A DNA stretch of 64,000 nucleotides, taken from positions 7,742,132 to 7,806,131 of the forward strand of contig CM038705.1 in NCBI GenBank assembly GCA_021613375.1, written 5' to 3'. Below the pieces are notes generated by a model. That model ran no database searches, had not been told where the DNA came from, and saw nothing but the letters and a program-made list of their open reading frames with translations. Numbering within the stretch: the first letter of the stretch is position 1; every line of letters begins with the position of its first letter. The DNA comes from Megaleporinus macrocephalus. Lineage: Eukaryota > Chordata > Actinopteri > Characiformes > Anostomidae. Shown here one piece after another: positions 23,231 to 34,864 of the stretch. The position numbers and the translations under genes are program-made.

Positions 23231-25885
23231 ATCACTACACCACCGTACTAACCACTACACCAGCATACTGACCACTACACCACCATACTAACCACTACAC
23301 CACCGTACTAACCACTACACCACCATACTAACCACTACACCAGCATACTAACCACTACACCACCATACTAACCACTACACCACCTTACTAACCACTACAC
23401 CACCATACTAACCACTACACCACCATACTAACCACTACATCACCATACTAACCACTACACCACCATACTAACCACTACACCACCATACTAACCACTACAC
23501 CACCATACTAACCACTACACCACCGTACTAACCACTACACCACCATACTAACCACTACACCACCGTACTAACCACTACACCACCATACTAACCACTACAC
23601 CAGCATACTAACCACTACACCACCATACTAACCACTACACCACCTTACTAACCACTACACCACCATACTAACCACTACACCACTATACTAACCACTACAC
23701 CACCGTACTAACCACTACACCACTATACTAACCACTACACCACCGTACTAACCACTACACCACCATACTAACCACTACACCACCATACTAACCACTACAC
23801 CACCTTACTAACCACTACACCACTATACTAACCACTACACCACCGTACTAACCACTACACCACCATACTAACCACTACACCACCATACTAACCACTACAC
23901 CACCTTACTAACCACTACACCACTATACTAACCACTACACCACCGTACTAACCACTACACCACCATACTAACCACTACACCACCATACTAACCACTACAC
24001 CACCGTACTAACCACTACACCACCATACTAACCACTACACCACCATACTAACCACTACACCACCATACTAACCACTACACCACCTTACTAACCACTACAC
24101 CACCATACTAACCACTACACCACCATACTGACCACTACACCACCATACTGACCACTACACCACCATACTAACCACTACACCACCATACTAACCACTACAC
24201 CACCGTACTAACCACTACACCACCATACTGACCACTACACCACCGTACTGACCACTACACCACCGTACTAACCACTACACCACCATACTAACCACTACAC
24301 CACCATACTAACCACTACACCACCGTACTAACCACTACACCACCGTACTAACCACTACACCACCATACTAACCACTACACCACCATACTTACCACTACAC
24401 CACCATACTGACCACTACACCACCATACTGACCACTACACCACCATACTAACCACTACACCACTATACTAACCACTACACCACCTTACTAACCACTACAC
24501 CACCATACTAACCACTACACCACCATACTAACCACTACACCACCATGCTAACCACTACACCACCATGCTAACCACTACACCACCATGCTAACCACTACAC
24601 CACCGTACTAACCACTACACCACCATACTAACCACTACACCACCATACTAACCACTACACCACCACACTAACCTCTACACCACCATACTAACTACTACAC
24701 CACCATACTAACCACTACACCACCACACTAACCTCTACACCACCATACTAACTACTACACCACCGTACTAACCACTACACCACCGTACTAATCACTACAC
24801 CACCATACTAACCTCTACACCACCGTACTAACCACTACACCACCGTACTAACCACTACACCACCTTACTAACCACTACACCACCATACTAACCACTACAC
24901 CACCGTACTAACCACTACACCACTATACTGACCACTACACCACCATACTAACCACTACACCACCATACTAACCACTACACCACCGTACTAACCACTACAC
25001 CACCATACTAACCACTACACCACCGTACTAACCACTACACCACCATACTAACCACTACACCACCGTACTGACCACTACACCACCGTACTAACCATTACAC
25101 CACCATACTAACCACTAGACCACCGTACTAACCACTACACCACCATACTAACCACTACACCACCATACTAACCACTACACCACCACACTAACCTCTACAC
25201 CACCATACTAACTACTACACCACCATACTAACCACTACACCACCACACTAACCTCTACACCACCATACTAACTACTACACCACCGTACTAACCACTACAC
25301 CACCGTACTAATCACTACACCACCGTACTAACCTCTACACCACCGTACTAACCACTACACCACCATACTAACCACTACACCACCATACTAACCACTACAC
25401 CACCGTACTAACCACTACACCACTGTACTAACCACTACACCACCGTACTAACCACTACACCACCGTACTAACTACTACACCACCGTACTAACCACTACAC
25501 CACCATACTAACCACTACACCACCATACTAACCACTACACCATCATACTAACCACTACACCACCGTACTAACCACTACACCATCATACTAACCACTACAC
25601 CACTATTCTAACCACTACACCACCATACTAACCACTACACCACCATACTAACCACTACACCACCATACTAACCACTACACCACCGTACTAACCACTACAC
25701 CACCATACTAACCACTACACCACCATACTAACCACTACACCACCATACTAACCACTACACCACCGTACTAACCACTACATCACCGTACTAATCACTACAC
25801 CACCGTACTAACCTCTACACCACCGTACTAACCACTACACCACCATACTAACCACTACACCACCATACTAACCACTACACCACCG
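23231..25885 (-). repeat. 20-bp tandem array, about 133 units (SINE-head repeat, minus orientation)
   Basis: Unit on the plus strand is ACCACTACACCACCATACTA. On the minus strand this is TAGTATGGTGGTGTAGTGGT, which holds the tRNA A box TGGTGTAGTGG. No length change is visible: the units keep a strict 20-base register for 2.6 kb and vary only by substitutions (ATAC/GTAC/TTAC, CTAAC/CTGAC, CACTAC/CTCTAC). It adjoins a SINE whose own head is this sequence. Confidence 0.95.
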
Positions 25886-27231
25886 CGGTGGTAGGCAGCA
25901 GTAACAGGACGCATAGATTACCTGCAGGTATTTCTGCTGTTGTTACAGAAATCGAGCTCGGAGAAACTATTGGTGATAAGATGTAGAAGCATGCACGCTC
26001 TTCCAGGGTGTGGCTGCTGTTGCCCTCTTTTTCCACAACAACTGTCACGCCCACCGATAATGCACCGTAGAACCTACGATTGCTTCATTCCAACTGGAAT
26101 TAAATATTTGGATTTTTATTTGGATTAACTTTTGGTGGAAAGGGTACCAAAACAGATGCGTGAATGGGAACAGAACTCGTTCCACGATGGTGGAAAAGGG
26201 CTAGATGTTGCTAGATGTTGACCTTTCAAGAGGATTGCTCTCTTTCTGGTCCTCTTAACACCACAACCCACTTAAAGCAACCTCAGATCTAATGAAACGA
26301 TTGGATCTAAAGGGTTGACGACAACAAGCTTGGTACTGGGAATCAAACCAGCGACCTTCCGGTCACAAGACTGGATCTCTAACCTTCAGACATGCATCCA
26401 CCCTTTCAGGTTTACAGTAGTTTACCCCCGCCCCATTCACAGCGAAGTCCTAAACAGAATGTTGCAGCCTGGATTGCTTACAGAACAAGGGGCCAATCAG
26501 AACAGAGCTCATTTACATATAACCAGAACTGGTCACTACATAAAGATGGTTGAATAATTATTGGTTTTTGGTATATACAGTACTGTGTACAAGTTTTAGG
26601 CAGTTGGGGGACATTATATCTAAATAGAGAGATAGCTGAGAGATATCAGCCGGGGCGGGTACGACTGGAACTAATTGACCAGCAGTGTTGCAAGGATGGC
26701 CTACAAGACGTTTCCTGCAAGTGCTTTGCTTCAACATGATAAGATGCTGGTGTCCCTCACAGGAACTACTGAACTACTGAGTTCCAGGAACTGTTTGTGA
26801 AGTTGGTGGGGTAGCGCTGTGATTTAGGTGTGGTCTTACTGGAAGTCTCAGGTCTGCGTGTGGTCACATGAGGATGAGATCATCTCCTGCACGCTGCCAC
26901 TTCTGCTGTCTGCTGTGTCACTCGGATACAGTCGTCTGCTGTGCAATGCAAAGATTAACTGTTTCTTAGCTGAACTGAACTGTTAAGCCTGTGCACGGGG
27001 TCTGTAATAGTAGCACTGCACTAGAAGTGTGCTCTCTGTTAGAACACTAGTGTCTGAACATGTCAGATGAGGCTCAAACGTTTATGTGTGATCACATGTC
27101 TGTCCATCATGTGTACGAAGAGAAAGAGAGAGAGAACGAGCAAAGCCTGGCTTGTACAGTTCAGACCTGATCTCATGTTGCTTGTTTCTTCTTTAATACA
27201 TTTAACTTTTAATTCACCAGGGCTTCATACT
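25886..27231. other. Spacer between the two inverted 20-bp arrays
   Basis: No gene. Contains a tRNA-like repeat piece near 26337-26400 (GGAATCAAACCAGCGACCTT, B box inverted) and a Tc1-type end near 26572 (TATACAGTACTGTGTACAAG then TTTTAGGCA). GTCACATGAGGATGAGATCA (26861) echoes a segment near 7892. Confidence 0.5.
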
Positions 27232-29340
27232 TGGTGGTCAGTGTGGTGATGTAGTGGTTAGTACGGTGGTGTAGTGGTTAGTACGGTGGTGTAGTGGTTA
27301 GTACGGTGGTGTAGTGGTTAGTACGGTGGTGTAGTGGTCAGTATGGTGGTGTAGTGGTTAGTATAGTGGTGTAGTGGTTAGTACGGTGGTGTAGTGGTTA
27401 GTATGGTGGTGTAGTGGTTAGTATAGTGGTGTAGTGGTTAGTATGGTGGTGTAGTGGTTAGTATGGTGGTGTAGTGGTTAGTATGGTGGTGTAGTGTTAG
27501 TATGGTGGTGTAGTGGTTAGTACGGTGGTGTAGTGGTTAGTACGGTGGTGTAGTGGTTAGTATGGTGGTGTAGTGGTTAGTATGGTGGTGTAGTGTTAGT
27601 ATGGTGGTGTAGTGGTTAGTATGGTGGTGTAGTGGTTAGTATAGTGGTGTAGTGGTTAGTATGGTGGTGTAGTGGTTAGTATGGTGGTGTAGTGGTCAGT
27701 ATGGTGGTGTAGTGGTTAGTATGGTGGTGTAGTGGTTAGTACGGTGGTGTAGTGGTCAGTATGGTGGTGTAGTGGTTAGTATAGTGGTGTAGTGGTTAGT
27801 ACGGTGGTGTAGTGGTTAGTACGGTGGTGTAGTGGTTAGTACGGTGATGTAGTGGTTAGTACGGTGGTGTAGTGGTTAGTACGGTGGTGTAGTGGTTAGT
27901 ATGGTGGTGTAGTGGTTAGTATGGTGGTGTAGTGTGTAGTAAGGTGGTGTAGTGGTTAGTATGGTGGTGTAGTGGTTAGTATGGTGGTGTAGTGGTTAGT
28001 ATGGTGGTGTAGTGTGTAGTAAGGTGGTGTAGTGGTTAGTACGGTGGTGTAGTGGTTAGTATGGTGGTGTAGTGGTTAGTATGGTGGTGTAGTGGTTATT
28101 ATGGTGGTGTAGTGGTTAGTATGGTGGTGTAGTGGTTAGTACGGTGGTGTAGTAGTTAGTATGGTGGTGTAGTGGTTAGTATGGTGGTGTAGTAGTTAGT
28201 ATGGTGGTGTAGTGGTTAGTATGGTGGTGTAGAGGTTAGTACGGTGGTGTAGTGGTTAGTATGGTGGTGTAGAGGTTAGTATGGTGGTGTAGTGGTTAGT
28301 ATGGTGGTGTAGTGGTCAGTATGGTGGTGTAGTGGTTAGTATGGTGGTGTAGTGGTTAGTATGGTGGTGTAGTGGTTAGTATGGTGGTGTAGTGGTTAGT
28401 ACGGTGGTGTAGTGGTTAGTACGGTGGTGTAGTGGTTAGTATGGTGGTGTAGTGGTTAGTATGGTGGTGTAGTGTTAGTATGGTGGTGTAGTGGTTAGTA
28501 TGGTGGTGTAGTGGTTAGTATGGTGGTGTAGTGGTTAGTATAGTGGTGTAGTGGTTAGTATGGTGGTGTAGTGGTTAGTATGGTGGTGTAGTGGTCAGTA
28601 TGGTGGTGTAGTGGTTAGTATGGTGGTGTAGTGGTTAGTACGGTGGTGTAGTGGTCAGTATGGTGGTGTAGTGGTTAGTATAGTGGTGTAGTGGTTAGTA
28701 CGGTGGTGTAGTGGTTAGTACGGTGGTGTAGTGGTTAGTACGGTGATGTAGTGGTTAGTACGGTGGTGTAGTGGTTAGTACGGTGGTGTAGTGGTTAGTA
28801 TGGTGGTGTAGTGGTTAGTATGGTGGTGTAGTGTGTAGTAAGGTGGTGTAGTGGTTAGTATGGTGGTGTAGTGGTTAGTATGGTGGTGTAGTGGTTAGTA
28901 TGGTGGTGTAGTGTGTAGTAAGGTGGTGTAGTGGTTAGTACGGTGGTGTAGTGGTTAGTATGGTGGTGTAGTGGTTAGTATGGTGGTGTAGTGGTTATTA
29001 TGGTGGTGTAGTGGTTAGTATGGTGGTGTAGTGGTTAGTACGGTGGTGTAGTAGTTAGTATGGTGGTGTAGTGGTTAGTATGGTGGTGTAGTAGTTAGTA
29101 TGGTGGTGTAGTGGTTAGTATGGTGGTGTAGAGGTTAGTACGGTGGTGTAGTGGTTAGTATGGTGGTGTAGAGGTTAGTATGGTGGTGTAGTGGTTAGTA
29201 TGGTGGTGTAGTGGTCAGTATGGTGGTGTAGTGGTTAGTATGGTGGTGTAGTGGTTAGTATGGTGGTGTAGTGGTTAGTATGGTGGTGTAGTGGTTAGTA
29301 TGGTGGTGTAGTGGTCAGTATGGTGGTGTAGTGGTCAGCA
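27232..29340 (+). repeat. 20-bp tandem array, about 105 units (SINE-head repeat, plus orientation)
   Basis: Unit GTATGGTGGTGTAGTGGTTA, the reverse complement of the left array's unit. A few units are 19 bases (GTAGTGTTAGT at about 27493, 27590, 28470) or carry GTGTGTAGTAAGG. A stretch of about 740 bases is present twice, 899 bases apart. Ends directly in the SINE at 29329. Confidence 0.95.
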
Positions 29341-29520
29341 CTGTCTCCTCACAGTAAGATGATCTGGGTTGGATTCCCGGTCCGGGTGGTTCTGTGTGGA
29401 GTGTGTATGTTCTCTCTGTGCTTGAGTGGGTTCCTCTGGGTTCTCCAGTTTCCTCCCACAGTCCAAACACATGCATGTTAGGTTGATCCTCACTCTAAAC
29501 TGCCCGGAGGTGCGAGTGTT
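29329..29520 (+). mobile_element. SINE with tRNA-like head, plus strand, flanking the right array
   Basis: GTAGTGGTCAGCACTGTCTC, GGTTGGATTCC (B box), TTCCTCTGGGTTCTCCAGTT, CCCACAGTCCAAACACATGC, then GTTAGGTTGATCCTCACTCT. Same family as 14505-14825. Short open frames over it are meaningless. Confidence 0.85.
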
Positions 29521-30260
29521 CAGCATTGTGCCCGATGATGTCAGGCTTGCCGTGGAAAGAACATGGCATGTAGCTCCGCGGCGTTTGTGCTCGGAGAAGA
29601 AGCTGGAGGAGGTTCAGAACTGGATTCACTGAGTCAGCAGAGCGCTGGCGACCTTTACACGCTATGCGTCTCTGCACTCGGCAACCACGCTCTGTAAGTG
29701 TACGTGGTCGGACTGTGGTTCCTCAACGCCTCCACTCTTCAGTACCACTCACAGCTGATCGTAGAAGATCTCCAGGGAATGGAATTACACGAGCTGACTT
29801 GTTGGAATGGTGGAATCTTACACGGCACCGTGTTGGAATCCAGTAAGCTCTTTAGAACAACCCACTCTTTCACTAATGCTTGTATCCGTGGGAGTTTTTG
29901 CACATTCACCCAGAAGAGCGTTTGTGAGGTCAGACACTGATGTTGGACGAGAGGCTCACAATCTTCATTCTAGTTCATTCCAAAGGTGTTTGGATGGGGT
30001 TGAGGTCCCGACTCTGTCTGGGCCAGGCAAGTTCTTTCACACTAAACTCCCCCAACCAGCTTTTATGATGTTAAAGCTGGAGGAGGTTTGGAAGTGGACT
30101 CACCGACTGAGTAGAGCGTTGGCGACCTTTCCACACCATGGCTCTCAGCACTCGGTGACCCTACTCTATAACTTTACATGGTCTGACTGTGGTTCCTGAA
30201 CACTACCGTTCTTCAGTATCACTCACCGTTGAGTAAGGAACTCTGCCACTTCTGTAAATG
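29521..30260 (+). mobile_element. Diverged Tc1-type non-autonomous repeat, partly doubled
   Basis: GGAGGAGGTTCAGAACTGGA...GCGACCTTTACACGCTATGC (29605-29670) recurs as GGAGGAGGTTTGGAAGTGGA...GCGACCTTTCCACACCATGG (30079-30140). In between, AACCCACTCTTTCACTAATG and TTGAGGTCCCGACTCTGTCT are words of fish elements with Tc1-type ends. The 130-codon frame at 29807 is not a gene. Confidence 0.5.
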
Positions 30261-32070
30261 TGTAAGACTCTCCATCAGTACTTACACTCACCGAATGTTT
30301 TGACTTCCTGCCCACAGAGAAAGTAAATGAGTCGTGAAAATGATTTCACTACTGATTTCATCATAAACAATGAAACGATAGATACATCCTTGTTACTACC
30401 AGCCTAGTGGTGAGATACAGGAGAAGATAGATTGGATGCTCTACATCCACATCTCTCCAGGGTGTAGAAAAGCTACCAGGCCTTGTTAGCTCATTCCAAT
30501 AAGGCCTTACTGACGGTTACCGTGAAAGAACAGATATGAAAACCTCAAAGTCTCGGTATCGAAAGGGGTTGGGAAGCGTTAATCAGGTCAGCATGAGTTT
30601 CGCAGCGTCGTGGCAAGACCCGATACGTTCGATACAGCACTTTATTTAAATTCGTAATATTTTAAACAGGCAACTGATTTTTGGTCCATGTACTTTGCGG
30701 TTTTGATTATATTAGATATAGTACTGGATTCATGTGTTCACTGCATTTGGTAAGAAAACGAATTAAAAAAAACAACCAAAAAGTCGACATCAGCAGTAAA
30801 GAAATTAGAATTTAGACTATCAGCGATTTACTTAATCAAATAATCTCATTATACTGGGAGATCAATCAGCATCAATTCTTAAAATCAGCTAAATTATCAA
30901 TTGCCTTAGTAAAACATGTCTAGAAACAAGTTAATATTCTTATACCAATCTCTTATACTACTTCTCTCACAATAAGATATTCATGTTACTTTGTATTGTA
31001 TGTCTGATTATTTACATCTGTTCTAATCAGATCTGCTGTTCTTACTGGAGAAGATACACTTATTGATCAGATAAAAGCAACAATGATCTTAGGTACCGAA
31101 GACCTGCACAGTAGTGCGTGAGGTACATAGCTTAGATATAAGATCAATGTTTGTGTTCACTGACTAGCTGCTGCCATCTCTAATATTTACTTTATATTGG
31201 ATCCCAAAATCAAGGCTGTGTGTGTTTGACTTTAGGCGAAATGTAAAAATCAAGACTACAAAGCTTTTTATGGTATTTAATCAAAGTAAAAAAAAACAAA
31301 ACAAAGTTCAATAAGAAAGAAAGAAGAACAATGATGCCCAAGCAGACTAATGTTGATCAAATTTGTACTGCTATAATGTATTTAAACAACATGCATTACA
31401 TTCATTTTCCACACTAAATAGACAAAGCAGTGGAAAAATAAAATACAAATAAAAAACAACAGAGTATGTAAATAAAACACTAAAATCTTGAATCTACCAG
31501 GTCCAGTTCTACAGCAGTGCAAAAGACAAAATGCCCTGAGCTTAACATCTTTCCTAAACATCTCTCCTGCAGCCCAACACTGTACAGATACAAATTACAG
31601 AGAGTTAAAGCTTAAATGTTTGTATGATCATCTAAAGGACTGCATGCATATGCATCATCATCATCACCATCATCAACATCTATGGCTACCATACTGGATG
31701 ACTGGAGATGTTGGGAAAGTAAAGCAAACCCAGCTCTCATGTATTAATACCAGGGATGGACTGGAACTGTTGTAGAGCTAGGCCTTCAGGTCGTACCTTA
31801 AATATCAAAAGTCAAAAGACCTTTGCAATAATACTAATTAATGCTAGCCCCTCTCTGGGATTTCTAATGTTATGTGTTAGGTAAGTTAATGCTTATGCTG
31901 CTGGAGCTTGGAAAAGACCTTCAGACCTTCTCTACTACTGTTTCTACCAACTGACTGAACCCCAGCTAGCCCAGCTCCTGAATTTCCTTCTACTTGGATG
32001 ACAAATGAAATCTGATTGGACAGTTTTCCAGAAGACCTCTCCAGCAAACACTCACTGCAATGATACTAAT
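30261..32070. other. No convincing gene
   Basis: AT-rich. 30950-31075 is an inverted, diverged match to 44930-45035 (ACATCTGTTCTAATCAGATC; CACAATAAGATATTCATG). A 95-codon frame at 31488-31775 contains a CAT-repeat coding for a His run and has no domain. Confidence 0.45.
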
Positions 32071-32078
32071 ACTAATAC

Positions 32079-32876
32079 TAGAGATGGACCGATCAGCGTT
32101 TTTGAGGCCGATTCCGATCGCCAATCACCTTTCAGCACGATCGGCCGATAGCCGATACCGATCGAGGGCGGGGCTATATGCTACGGCAAGGCTACATGTA
32201 GTTATTAGCGCAAGCAAGTCATGAAACATGGTCTAAACTGGTTTATTACCATTTTTAACGAGCTCATATTAAACAGAATAATATTTTTAACCAAATTATC
32301 AGTAAATAAACAAAGTAAATCAAACAAATATTCCCAAATACTGTAATCATTACATTTAAAATTAAAAAAGCTAATTAAATGTAGTAAAAACTGCAGTCAT
32401 TAAACTCAGACTCTGTTATTTTAAACTAAAACTGTAATCATTAAATGTAGATCTTGAATTGCTGCTGCTGTTCTGTTCGTACCGGTCAGATCTGGTCTGT
32501 AGGTGTTCTGGGTTATTAGTTTTGTGTTAGCTGTGCGTCCTAGCTCTGCTGTTTACTGATACTCACTGTATTCAGTTGTGTACAGTGTTGTATCAGATTA
32601 ATAGTGTTAAATATCTTTGTCTTGGTTCCCCAACGAGACACACTGATTTTACTAATTTAACAAACGTCCTGGATGAGTCTGAGTCTGAGATCACTATTGC
32701 AGGGAGTGGGCTGGAGGGCTTCTCTTCCTGGATGAAGCGCTAGTTGGAAATACAGAAATTAGGCTCATTTGTTAAACGCCATCGATCGTCTCTTGGGATC
32801 GACTAAACTGGAGAAACATCGGCCGATCACATATTTTGATTAAAAATGACATAGCTGATCGATCCCTCCATCTCTA
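32079..32876 (+). mobile_element. Non-autonomous hAT element, TAGAGATGGACCGATCAG family
   Basis: Ends TAGAGATGGACCGATCAGCG and, inverted, TAGAGATGGAGGGATCGATC. Perfect 8-bp duplication ACTAATAC (32071-32078, 32877-32884). Relatives at 35219, 36213, 39205 and 63791. Confidence 0.92.
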
Positions 32877-32884
32877 ACTAATAC

Positions 32885-32886
<2 letters not shown>

Positions 32887-32956
<70 letters not shown>
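32887..32956. repeat. (TA)n microsatellite
   Basis: About 35 TA units. Confidence 0.95.
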
Positions 32957-32960
<4 letters not shown>

Positions 32961-33277
32961 AATTTTTTAGTTCCCATAAATCATTAGGCCTTCTCTGAGG
33001 TTCAGCATGTGATGTACCCATCTCATAAAACCTCAACTTCAAATTCTAACCGTAACAATAATAGCTGACCCAACAGGGTTTGGTCTGCAGAGGCACAAAG
33101 TGTGAGAGAAGCTTCCCTTTTTCTTCTAAAGCCCTTACAGTACAACTGCTGTGGTTTTGCTATAGAACGGGGCCTGATACACACAAGTGTACACTCTTAA
33201 AGAACACAGTGATTACAAAAAAATGTTTACAACGCAGTTCATGGCTTTACACTAAAAACAGAAGAGAAATGCTGCAG
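32957..33277. other. No recognised feature
   Basis: No repeat or coding signal noted. Confidence 0.4.
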
Positions 33278-33724
33278 TAGGGTCGGGTATCGTACTGATT
33301 GAGGAAAAGTGCTGGTATGTAAACATTTCATGAAATTTGCTGAACATAACGGACAAACAAGTAGCAAAGCTTGATGAGGAAACAGGGAGGCGGGGCTTAA
33401 AGGCACAGGAGCTGTAACGGCGAGGTGAATACTAACGTACAGCATGAGGAAAAATCTTTTGTTTCGTCAAAACACTGAATAGGAGCTTATTAAGTTTGGC
33501 GATTGTCAGCTCTCCTACTTGGTCAAATGTGATTCTGTATTCTCCTTAAACAATTTAATTAGACGCCAAGTCCCATTTTTAATATAGCATAAATATATTA
33601 AACGTGATAAATAAATCTAATAAATATGATTTATTATAAATAAAAGAGCAACAATGAGACTTAGCATCTAGCATTATTGTTTAAGTGAGCAGACATGCAT
33701 AGCTTGAAACGATACCCGACCCTG
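33278..33724 (+). mobile_element. Terminal-inverted-repeat element (hAT-like)
   Basis: Left TAGGGTCGGGTATCGT; right, inverted, CAGGGTCGGGTATCGTTTC. Flanks TGCTGCAG and CGCTACAG match at 6 of 8, a possible decayed duplication. Confidence 0.65.
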
Positions 33725-34035
33725 CGCTACAGTATAAAGTTTAAAAAACAGTTTGTGATAAGCCAGAGACAGAATGGAATAGACAGCAGTAGAGGAACAG
33801 GCTGAAGTTTAGAGGGTCTGGTAAATATATATCCCTTTAAAAAGACACTACGGTGATTTGGCTTGGTTGTTGATTTGGTGCGTGTGAGGAAAAGCCTACA
33901 CAAGAAAGAACAACCATTAAAATTCTGAATAAAGAAAAGCACCAAGTATGACAATGAAGCTTAACCAGACTGATATTGCTTTTTCCCAGGGGGTTCTGGG
34001 TCTGGGGTGGGGGGTACATTTCTCTTACTGGTATT

Positions 34036-34620
34036 TAGAGCTGGGCGATGGATCGATTTTATCGATTAATTGGAATGTAAAGTTAAGGACGATGTGTTTT
34101 CATGAAAATCGTTTTTCTCTTAATTTTAACTTCTAACACCAATTTGGGCTTCCCTAGTTCAGAGTGACCCCCTCCAACCCCAGCTTCCTGTGCTTGCCAT
34201 AGACACACACAAACAACATGGCAGCGATTGGGGGAACGCTGGAATTTGTCCCTAAGAAAGAAGTAACTTCCTCCGTGATCTGGAATTAGTTTGGTTTTGT
34301 GGCGTCGGACTGTTTGAAAACGAATGAAGCAGCACCAGAAACTTCTTCCAACACCTTAAACAGGAGCATGCAGCGGAGTGGGAGAAGTGCTGCCCCTAGT
34401 GGAATGAATGAAACCAGCCACTCCGCTAGCACACTACCCAAAATACAAGTGCCATATGATAAGAACGGCTTGTTTCGGGTTGCACTGTAACCACAAAGGA
34501 GAAATGTAAAAAAAATAAAAGTAAAACTTGTTTGGAACTATTTCTTGGTCGTCTGTAGTTTGATTTTTAGTAGGAAAAAAAAAATCATTAAAATCTAAAA
34601 TCAATTTAAGCCCAGCTCTA
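34036..34620 (+). mobile_element. Deleted hAT element keeping a BED zinc-finger transposase remnant
   Basis: Ends TAGAGCTGGGCGATGG and, inverted, TAGAGCTGGGCTTAAA; flanked by CTGGTATT / CTGGTACT (7/8). Inside, a broken frame reads KKEVTSSVIWN-stop-FGF, then ETSSNTLN, and in another frame HLKQEHAAEWEKC, matching the BED-type zinc finger at the N-terminus of ZBED-like hAT transposases. The catalytic part is missing. Confidence 0.85.
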
Positions 34621-34773
34621 CTGGTACTTGGCAGCGATTACAGTCCTGCCCAAATTCACATCATTTTAAAACAGCACCACTGGAGATGTCTTTTTAAGAA
34701 ACCGTGTAAATCACATTAAACCAGTTCACCCTCTCCAGCCAGCTGCCCTGATGTCATAAATAGAAGCAGCGTG

Positions 34774-34864
34774 TTAACATTCAATACAACTGGGTCGGGA
34801 ATTCAGTTGTTGTTCGTCAGTGGCCTCCTGCTGAGCTGCCTCGTACCCACATCTGCACGAGCCC
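34774..34864 (-). CDS. Exon 7: short tail and stop codon
   Basis: 91 bases from acceptor CTGTGTGCAG to TAA. Encodes a 29-residue Gln/Glu/Cys-containing tail ending C-I-E-C. The cysteines near the membrane (C189, C191) could be palmitoylated; this is inference. I see no AATAAA close downstream on the minus strand; a hAT element (34036-34620) begins 150 bases beyond the stop. Confidence 0.72.

Noticed and set aside
23231..29340. Regular short repeats that might suggest a CRISPR array
   Set aside because: No unique spacers: the 20-bp units are contiguous, the host is a fish, and no cas genes exist.
29329..29400. tRNA gene (A and B boxes present)
   Set aside because: No acceptor stem or cloverleaf closes; the flanking body is that of a SINE. 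The same holds for 14770-14825 and 38740-38880.
29807..30199. 130-codon plus-strand frame
   Set aside because: Lies wholly in diverged Tc1-type repeat sequence; no domain.
31488..31775. Frame with a run of histidines, resembling a His-rich protein
   Set aside because: The His run is a CAT/CAC triplet repeat; the rest has no family resemblance.
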